Positions 8,301 through 12,585 of a stretch of DNA of 12,585 bases are shown one piece after another (positions within the stretch are counted from its first letter, which is position 1; each line of letters begins with the position of its first letter). The stretch covers positions 1 to 12,585 of the forward strand of contig JAHDCE010000054.1 in the NCBI GenBank assembly GCA_020630045.1. Reading direction: 5' to 3'. The DNA comes from Saprospiraceae bacterium (GTDB taxonomy: Bacteria; Bacteroidota; Bacteroidia; Chitinophagales; Saprospiraceae). Below the pieces are notes generated by a model. It did no database searches, was not told the origin of the DNA, and saw only the letters and a program-made list of their open reading frames with translations. The position numbers and the translations under genes were made by a program.

Positions 8301-8657
8301 TCAAGCAATATCTTCAAATTCGGTGACAATAGCGTCGCTCCAAAGCTCTTCTAGCTGATAAAACTCACGAGCTTCCGGATGGAATACATGTAGTACGGTG
8401 ACGAAAAAATCAACCAACACCCATCGACTCGCATCTGTACCTTCGATGTGGTTGGCGAGTGTTCCGGCTTCATTTTTCAAACGAAAATATACATTATCAG
8501 CAATCGCCTTGACTTGGACACTGGATTCACCTTCACAGATAATAAAAAAATCGGTGGGTGCGTCCTCAAGATGCCTGAGGTCCAACTTGACGATTTTTTT
8601 CCCTTTGATGTCCTGAATGCTGTCTATAATGAGGAGGTTCATGTCCTCTGTGCTCAT
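8301..8657 (-). CDS. rsfS: Ribosome silencing factor RsfS (Iojap/YbeB family)
   Basis: Binds protein uL14 on the large ribosomal subunit and blocks subunit joining when nutrients are scarce. The family pattern is clear: KIVKLDLRHLEDAPTDFFII at 21-40, ESSVQVKAIADNV at 44-56, EGTDASRWVLVDFFVTVLHV at 72-91 and FHPEAREFYQLEELW at 92-106. From the ATG at 8657 it has 118 residues, normal for the family. The frame continues upstream to a TTG at 8690 (adding MSIEKKPVKGT), and another ATG lies at 8642. The ATG at 8657 is preferred, but the TTG cannot be excluded, since some relatives have about ten more N-terminal residues. It is first in an rsfS-ftsH unit, an order common in Bacteroidota, and is divergent from birA. 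Confidence 0.95.
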   Translation of the reverse strand: MSTEDMNLLIIDSIQDIKGKKIVKLDLRHLEDAPTDFFIICEGESSVQVKAIADNVYFRLKNEAGTLANHIEGTDASRWVLVDFFVTVLHVFHPEAREFYQLEELWSDAIVTEFEDIA

Positions 8658-8712
8658 TGTTCCCTTTACGGGCTTTTTTTCAATACTCAAATTGGATGAT
8701 TAAATTTGTTAT

Positions 8713-8750
8713 TTTGAATAATCAGCCTCTTAAAAAGGCTGATTTGAATA
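8713..8750. repeat. Palindrome framed by 8-bp direct repeats in the rsfS/birA spacer
   Basis: TTTGAATA occurs at 8713-8720 and again at 8743-8750, exactly 30 bp apart. Between and slightly overlapping them is an inverted repeat, AATCAGCCT (8720-8728) and AGGCTGATT (8736-8744), with the 7-nt spacer CTTAAAA. There is no good T tract on either side, so it is a poor terminator. It could be an operator for the divergent rsfS and birA promoters, a leader hairpin, or a small palindromic insertion with target duplication. It lies about 56 bp upstream of the rsfS ATG and 117 bp upstream of the birA start. The rest of the 209-bp spacer (8658-8866) shows no promoter box I would defend. Confidence 0.6.
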
Positions 8751-8832
8751 TAGATCACGCCAAATTATCATTATGACTCGAATTTTCCGATTTTGGGCAT
8801 GATATAATAAAGTGAAAGGGCCATAGTTACCC

Positions 8833-8877
8833 ATGACCAGAATTCACACCGTAAAAGTAACAATAATTGGACAATAG
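8833..8877 (+). other. Possible 14-codon upstream ORF overlapping the birA start
   Basis: ATG at 8833 opens a 14-codon frame (MTRIHTVKVTIIGQ) ending in TAG at 8875-8877. It overlaps the first codons of birA by 11 nt in another frame. It is the only ATG close to the birA start. It may be a leader peptide, chance, or the relic of a frameshift that moved the original birA start out of frame. No ribosome binding site supports it. Confidence 0.25.
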
Positions 8878-9625
8878 AAGGAACAGCTTAGTCATTGGAA
8901 AAGTTCTTCTAGAATTTGAACGTCTAGATTCTACGAATCGTTATGCGTGGGACATGATTTCCGACGGAAAATCCATAGAGGGAACGGTGGTTTCGGCCGG
9001 ATTCCAAACAGCCGGGAAGGGGCAAGTCGGAAATACTTGGATAAGCGATGCGGGTTCTAACCTATTGCTTAGTTTCATCCTGCATCCCAAGTTCATGCTT
9101 CCCAAGCATCAATTCGATTTGAACAGGGTTACTTCATTGGCCATTCGGGATTGTTTGCAGGTTTTGGGAATTGACAATACATCCATCAAATGGCCCAATG
9201 ATGTTTTGGTGGGTGGTAAAAAAATCGCGGGTATCCTTATCAGGAACCTCATTTCCCACAATCGGATTCAGGCTTCGGTAGTCGGAATCGGATTTAACAT
9301 TAACCAGCAATTCGAGGACGGAGAAATCAAGGCGACTTCTCTACATGCTATCTTGGGATCACATCAGAAAACCGAAGAAGTCAGAGATATATTGTTTTCA
9401 TGCTTGGACAAACGTTACCTTCAATTAAAGCAGGGACACAACTCGAAATTACACGCCGATTATTTAAAATTCTTATTCAGGTATGAGACGCTTTCCAATT
9501 ATCGGTTGCCGGATGGCAAAGAATTTTTAGGAACGATCAAAGGACTGGATGAATATGGTCGTTTGATTGTTGAGCATGAAGGGATAGCCACCGTTTATTC
9601 CATCAAAGAAATCGCCTTTATATGA
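8867..9625 (+). CDS. birA: Biotin--[acetyl-CoA-carboxylase] ligase, monofunctional (no DNA-binding domain)
   Basis: Activates biotin with ATP and attaches it to the lysine of biotin carboxyl carrier proteins such as that of acetyl-CoA carboxylase. The 252 residues hold only the catalytic and C-terminal domains; the helix-turn-helix of E. coli BirA is missing, so it should not be a repressor. Motifs: LDSTN at 20-24; QTAGKGQVGNTW at 47-58, the biotinyl-AMP loop with Lys where E. coli has Arg; SIKWPNDV at 107-114; KKIAGILI at 118-125; GIGFNIN at 140-146; an SH3-like tail from about 218. An in-frame TAA at 8864-8866 directly precedes the TTG at 8867, and the next ATG (codon 30) would lose the DSTN motif, so a non-ATG start is required; TTG fits best. 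The stop overlaps the next ATG by 4 nt (ATGA), implying translational coupling. Confidence 0.95.
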   Translation: MDNRRNSLVIGKVLLEFERLDSTNRYAWDMISDGKSIEGTVVSAGFQTAGKGQVGNTWISDAGSNLLLSFILHPKFMLPKHQFDLNRVTSLAIRDCLQVLGIDNTSIKWPNDVLVGGKKIAGILIRNLISHNRIQASVVGIGFNINQQFEDGEIKATSLHAILGSHQKTEEVRDILFSCLDKRYLQLKQGHNSKLHADYLKFLFRYETLSNYRLPDGKEFLGTIKGLDEYGRLIVEHEGIATVYSIKEIAFI

Positions 9626-10614
9626 AGCTCAGGACAGAAGTAGAAATCAAACCCATCACTTCTATAAGTTATGGTCAAAAAACATTATTCATCGGTTCTT
9701 GCTTTTCTGAAAATATCGGTTCAAAAATGCAAGAAGGAAAAATGCTAACTTCCATCAATCCGGGAGGAACGCTTTATAGTCCCGGTGCCATTCTCCAATT
9801 GCTCTGCTCAAATGATAAAGGACAAGAAATCGAGTCGAATATTTTTGAAGAACATGGTATTTGGAGAAGTTGGAATCACCATAGCAAAATAGCCTCAACC
9901 AACAAGGAGAAATTATTGGCCGATATTATTGAAACACAAAATACGATCCAACACTTCTTACTAGAAGGAGATGTGATATTCATCACCTTTGGAACGGCAT
10001 TCCAGTATGAACTCAAAATGAATAAGAAAGTCGTCGCCAACTGCCACAAAATGCCTGCTGATATTTTTGATAAAAAAATACTACAGTTAGAAAGTGCTTT
10101 GACTCAATGGGCGAAATTTTTAAATAAAAGCATTGCCGACAATCCCAAGCTAAAATTCATATTCACAGTAAGTCCCGTCAGACATATACGTGATGGTATC
10201 ATTGAAAACACCAAGAGCAAAGCCATATTGATTCAATTGGTTCATCGCCTAGTAGAATCGTTCGAGCAAGTACATTATTTCCCCGCTTTTGAAATCATGA
10301 TGGATGATTTGAGGGATTATCGGTTTTATGGGAAAGATTTAGTTCATCCCAGTGGAATGGCTGTTGATTATATTTGGAAAAAATTCATGGGAGCCTTCTT
10401 CTCCAAACAGGATCAATCGCTATACGATGCAATTATGAAAATCAAGGCGAGTTTTAATCACCGTCCGAGATTTCCCGAAACAGTGCAACATCAACGATTT
10501 TTAGAACAAACCATAGAAAAAGCACGTCAATTGGAACAATCGAACCCCAAAAAATTCCAAGGATTTGACGAAGAAATCAAACTTGCCGAACAACAGTTAC
10601 AAACCTTCAAATAG
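9622..10614 (+). CDS. GSCFA domain protein (SGNH-hydrolase-like)
   Basis: A 330-residue cytoplasmic protein of the GSCFA family (Pfam PF08885), whose substrate is unknown to me. The name motif appears as FIGSCFSENIG at 23-33. Other family blocks are NPGGTLYSPGA at 46-56, WRSWNHHSK at 81-89, ITFGTAFQY at 121-129, NCHKMP at 140-145, FTVSPVRHIRDG at 181-192, and YGKDLVHPSG at 236-245. The arrangement resembles SGNH esterases, with S26 as possible nucleophile and D239/H242 in a D-x-x-H motif; this is inference from the motif order. The C-terminal 40 residues are charged and probably helical. No signal peptide or TM segment is seen. The ATG overlaps the birA stop by 4 nt, so the two genes are almost certainly one operon, although no functional link between them is established. 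The stop is 18 bp from the convergent gene that follows. Confidence 0.9.
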   Translation: MKLRTEVEIKPITSISYGQKTLFIGSCFSENIGSKMQEGKMLTSINPGGTLYSPGAILQLLCSNDKGQEIESNIFEEHGIWRSWNHHSKIASTNKEKLLADIIETQNTIQHFLLEGDVIFITFGTAFQYELKMNKKVVANCHKMPADIFDKKILQLESALTQWAKFLNKSIADNPKLKFIFTVSPVRHIRDGIIENTKSKAILIQLVHRLVESFEQVHYFPAFEIMMDDLRDYRFYGKDLVHPSGMAVDYIWKKFMGAFFSKQDQSLYDAIMKIKASFNHRPRFPETVQHQRFLEQTIEKARQLEQSNPKKFQGFDEEIKLAEQQLQTFK

Positions 10615-10632
10615 CAAATTTCTCTTGGGCGG

Positions 10633-11397
10633 TTACCCTCCCAGTTCCTTCAGCAAGCTTATCGCCTTTTTAGAATAGTAAGGATCTGTACCCGCTTTCA
10701 TTTCCTCAAGCAAAGCAGTGGCTTGTTCAAGTTCTCCTTGCTTGATATGTACTAGCGACAAATACCATTTTGCGTCAAGCAGATATGGAGTCCCCCCTTC
10801 CAATACTATTTTACGCAAACCGGTTTTAGCATCATCCATTCGCCCTGCATACATGAATGATAAACCCAAATGAAATGAAATCCGCTCGTCTTCAGGATGA
10901 CTTTCCAAGTACTGTTCAAAGTATGGAATCGCTTTGATGTATTCTTTGTCATTGTAATAATCGATTCCCGAAACCAATACGGCATCCATTTGTTGGGAAT
11001 TGGAATCACGCATCGCGAATAAACCGGGATCGTCGTACTCAGCGAAGTGCGCCTGATACAAATCGCCCGTCTTATTTTCTTGCAAATAAAAATATCCGGC
11101 AAGCGGAATCATCATCAATACTATCGTAGCAGCGATCCGATTGAATGTGAGAAGTCGAGGTTGGGTATTCCTTCCTCCGATTTTTTGTAAAAACTCCTTT
11201 TCATCGGGCAAACTATCCATTGCCTCCAGACCGAATTCTTCGAATCCATCCAGTGCATCGGCGCTCAGTTCACACTCCGATTCTTTATGTTCTATGTTCC
11301 TCCTTTCCGATTTGGAAAGATTTCCCTCCGTGTAATCTTTGATGTCTTTTCGAGATAGGCTTTTAGCGGGGCGGAAGATATTTTTTAAATTTTTCAT
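10633..11397 (-). CDS. Membrane-anchored TPR protein, probable anti-sigma factor of the adjacent ECF sigma
   Basis: 254 residues in three parts. Residues 1-85 are cytoplasmic and charged, with IKDYTEGNLSKSERRNIE at 19-36 and SADALDGFEE at 45-54, a pattern typical of anti-sigma-like N-termini in Bacteroidota. A single TM helix follows at about 87-105. Residues about 137-250 are predicted extracytoplasmic and contain two to three tetratricopeptide repeats (for example DYYNDKEYIKAIPYFEQYLE at 146-165, then HLGLSFMYAGRMDDAKTGLR and WYLSLVHIKQGELEQATALL). No HxxxCxxC zinc motif is present, so it is not a classical ZAS anti-sigma. It starts 8 nt after the stop of the sigma gene, on the same strand. 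Binding and sequestration of that sigma factor is inferred from position and topology; the TPR part could sense an envelope partner. Confidence 0.8.
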   Translation of the reverse strand: MKNLKNIFRPAKSLSRKDIKDYTEGNLSKSERRNIEHKESECELSADALDGFEEFGLEAMDSLPDEKEFLQKIGGRNTQPRLLTFNRIAATIVLMMIPLAGYFYLQENKTGDLYQAHFAEYDDPGLFAMRDSNSQQMDAVLVSGIDYYNDKEYIKAIPYFEQYLESHPEDERISFHLGLSFMYAGRMDDAKTGLRKIVLEGGTPYLLDAKWYLSLVHIKQGELEQATALLEEMKAGTDPYYSKKAISLLKELGG

Positions 11398-11405
11398 TCC
11401 TAGGA

Positions 11406-12014
11406 CTACTTATTTTTTTCCAAAATGATTCTCAAGTTCCGTTTACCGTTTTGCACGAAACTCTTTACTTGTTTCAAAGTATATCCCAATTCATCGGCTA
11501 TCTCTTTATAGCTCATTTCTTCGAGATAAAACGCTTTGATACAAGTTTGTTGGTCCTCTTTCAGTTGTCCGATGGCTTTCGCCAATTTTTGGACATCAGT
11601 TTCTTCATGTGTTGCGTCGGTAAGACGTATGTCCTTTTCATATTCCACAAAATCGTCCGCAGTTTCTTTCGGAAATTCTTCGGCCGAGCCGTAAAAAGAA
11701 ACATTGTACTTGTTTTTTCTCAGTCGTGAAATACATTCATTTTTGGCTACATAGTAAAGCCAGCCCTTAAAATTCTTGATTTCCGATTGCTTCGACAACT
11801 TGCTAAACAGCCCTTCAAAAATATCTGATACCAAATCATTCGCCCCTTGGATATTTTTTAAATATTTGAGTCCGACACCTTGTACCAAATGCGCATACCT
11901 CTTGTACAATTCACCAAGGTATTTTGCTTCTTTCCCCTTAGCGAACCGTTCTACCAATTCGGTATCGGTCAAGGTCGATAAATCTTCGGGAGGTCCAAAA
12001 AGACGACGAATCAT
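11406..12014 (-). CDS. ECF-type RNA polymerase sigma factor (sigma-70 family)
   Basis: An alternative sigma factor of 202 residues with the two ECF domains. Region 2 covers about 20-100, ending in FKGWLYYVAKNECISRLRK (82-100). A variable acidic linker follows (110-140). Region 4 covers about 145-197, with the helix-turn-helix MSYKEIADELGYTLKQVKSF at 167-186 and then VQNGKRNLR, the usual Bacteroidota form. No extra C-terminal domain is present. The frame opens at a TTG at 12017, but the adjacent ATG at 12014 is the better start. It is first in a two-gene unit with the TPR/TM protein, which suggests envelope-linked control and often autoregulation. Its target genes cannot be read from this window. 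Confidence 0.94.
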   Translation of the reverse strand: MIRRLFGPPEDLSTLTDTELVERFAKGKEAKYLGELYKRYAHLVQGVGLKYLKNIQGANDLVSDIFEGLFSKLSKQSEIKNFKGWLYYVAKNECISRLRKNKYNVSFYGSAEEFPKETADDFVEYEKDIRLTDATHEETDVQKLAKAIGQLKEDQQTCIKAFYLEEMSYKEIADELGYTLKQVKSFVQNGKRNLRIILEKNK

Positions 12015-12031
12015 CAATGTTTGTTTTCCAT
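12014..12031 (-). other. Five-codon mini-ORF ending in TGATG at the sigma start
   Basis: On the minus strand ATG GAA AAC AAA CAT TGA occupies 12031-12014, and its stop overlaps the A of the sigma ATG (TGATG). It could allow stop-start coupling, but so short a frame is easily due to chance. Confidence 0.2.
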
Positions 12032-12091
12032 TGGGAGGTTTCCCCTGTAATTTAGTAATTATACCCCTGGACAGGCATTACATCTCGTTCC

Positions 12092-12122
12092 AAAATCATT
12101 CATTTTTTCCTTGAATGATTTT
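12092..12122. promoter_or_regulatory. AT-rich 11-bp hairpin upstream of the sigma operon
   Basis: AAAATCATTCA (12092-12102) pairs perfectly with TGAATGATTTT (12112-12122) around the 9-nt loop TTTTTTCCT. Six T (12119-12124) end the element on the plus strand, so it resembles a weak terminator there, but no plus-strand gene lies upstream. It sits 78 bp before the sigma ATG, in the 204-bp divergent spacer 12015-12218, so an operator or leader structure is more likely. No TAnnTTTG box is clear nearby; TATCTTTC on the minus strand just upstream matches all but one base. Confidence 0.45.
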
Positions 12123-12176
12123 TTGAAAGATATAAATGTAAGCAATACCCACGAGAGATGGTTCATTCATATTCAC

Positions 12177-12194
12177 ATTCCGCGAAAGCGGAAT
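12177..12194 (+). other. GAAA-tetraloop hairpin in the leader of the QTMAN-like gene
   Basis: ATTCCGC (12177-12183), GAAA, GCGGAAT (12188-12194): a perfect 7-bp stem closed by a GNRA tetraloop, which is stable as plus-strand RNA. It ends 24 nt before the ATG at 12219. It may be a 5'-UTR structure controlling initiation or stability. The downstream ATTTTT run (12208-12213) is too distant for a standard terminator. Confidence 0.45.
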
Positions 12195-12218
12195 AGGAAT
12201 AAATTATATTTTTACCCT

Positions 12219-12585
12219 ATGGATATCACCATTTTAGAACCATTTCATACCGGGAGCCACCAACAATGGGCGGAAGGTCTCAAAAAATACAGTTCGCATG
12301 ACATAACGATACTTTCCATGAAAGGACGTCATTGGAAATGGCGGATGCATGGCGGAGCGGTACACTTGGCTCGACAATTCGTAGAAGAAATCAAATTTAC
12401 GGATTTGGTTCTAGCGTCGGACATGTTGGACTTGTCCGTATTCCGTTCCTTAACGGGAAAAGAATTCCCGGATTTGACCACGGCTGTATATTTCCACGAA
12501 AACCAGCTCACTTATCCTTGGTCGCCGACGGATTCCGACAAGGAATTACAACGGGACAACCACTACGCATTTATTAATTATAGTT
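12219..12585 (+). CDS. tRNA-queuosine alpha-mannosyltransferase-like glycosyltransferase (GTDC1/QTMAN family, DUF3524), N-terminal part
   Basis: The first 122 codons of a gene cut by the right edge. The start MDITILEPFHTGSHQQWAEG, the block RHWKWRMHGGAVHLA at 37-51, SDMLDLSVFRSLTG at 67-80, and YFHENQLTYPW at 91-101 match, from memory, the N-terminal DUF3524 domain of human GTDC1, now called QTMAN, which mannosylates queuosine in tRNA-Asp. A GT-B, GT4-like catalytic domain would be expected beyond the edge. No signal peptide or TM segment is visible, which fits a cytoplasmic RNA-modifying enzyme. The ATG at 12219 lies 24 nt after a tetraloop hairpin, in an A/T-rich leader without a Shine-Dalgarno sequence. 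The family assignment is firm; that the bacterial protein acts on queuosine is inference, and other acceptors are possible. Confidence 0.85.
   Translation, partial: MDITILEPFHTGSHQQWAEGLKKYSSHDITILSMKGRHWKWRMHGGAVHLARQFVEEIKFTDLVLASDMLDLSVFRSLTGKEFPDLTTAVYFHENQLTYPWSPTDSDKELQRDNHYAFINYS

Noticed and set aside
8795..8815. TATAAT-like sequence in the rsfS/birA spacer as a birA promoter
   Set aside because: Bacteroidota primary sigma uses TAnnTTTG rather than TATAAT, and no matching -33 box at the right distance is evident.
10615..10640. Possible terminator between the GSCFA gene and the TPR gene
   Set aside because: Only short GGG/CCC matches are present in TTGGGCGGTTACCCTCCCAG, with no stable stem or T tract.

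Overview
The window reads as a chromosomal segment from a Bacteroidota bacterium, probably on the Cytophaga/Flexibacter side of the phylum. Three things point there. The intergenic promoters carry TAnnTTTG-type -7 boxes (TACCTTTG upstream of ftcD and of uvrA). Start codons lack Shine-Dalgarno sequences. The gene families and groupings are typical of the phylum: an rsfS-ftsH pair, birA followed by a GSCFA gene, an ECF sigma factor next to a one-TM anti-sigma-like TPR protein, and an SUMF1/FGE-fold lipoprotein resembling gliding-motility GldJ/GldK. GC content looks to be in the low 40s percent, judged by eye. I see no insertion sequence, phage gene, CRISPR array, tRNA or rRNA.

Layout from left to right. 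Bases 1-1402 (minus) hold the first 467 codons of ftcD, the bifunctional histidine/folate enzyme; its C-terminus lies outside the window. A 163-bp divergent spacer with a good ftcD promoter separates it from a 553-residue plus-strand lipoprotein with a catalytically dead FGE fold and a charged helical insertion (1566-3227). Convergent with that is uvrA (3244-6084, minus), the nucleotide excision repair ATPase. A strong terminator and the uvrA promoter are packed between uvrA and the upstream ftsH gene (6219-8219, minus), which follows rsfS (8301-8657, minus) in the same direction. A divergent spacer holding a palindrome framed by 8-bp direct repeats leads to birA (8867-9625, plus), which overlaps a GSCFA-family gene by 4 nt (9622-10614). 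Convergent to those is a two-gene unit on the minus strand: an ECF sigma factor (11406-12014) and a membrane-anchored TPR protein, its likely anti-sigma partner (10633-11397). A hairpin-rich divergent spacer then leads into the first 122 codons of a homologue of the tRNA-queuosine mannosyltransferase family (GTDC1/QTMAN), cut by the right edge.

Most of the window is housekeeping: repair, membrane proteolysis, ribosome silencing, biotin attachment and histidine breakdown. The less ordinary items are the dead FGE-fold lipoprotein with a helical insertion before its last core strands, the bacterial QTMAN-like gene, the TPR anti-sigma candidate without a zinc motif, the GSCFA gene translationally coupled to birA, the forced TTG start of birA with an overlapping short upstream frame, and the repeat-framed palindrome between rsfS and birA. 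I do not see an obvious new multi-gene defence or mobile system.
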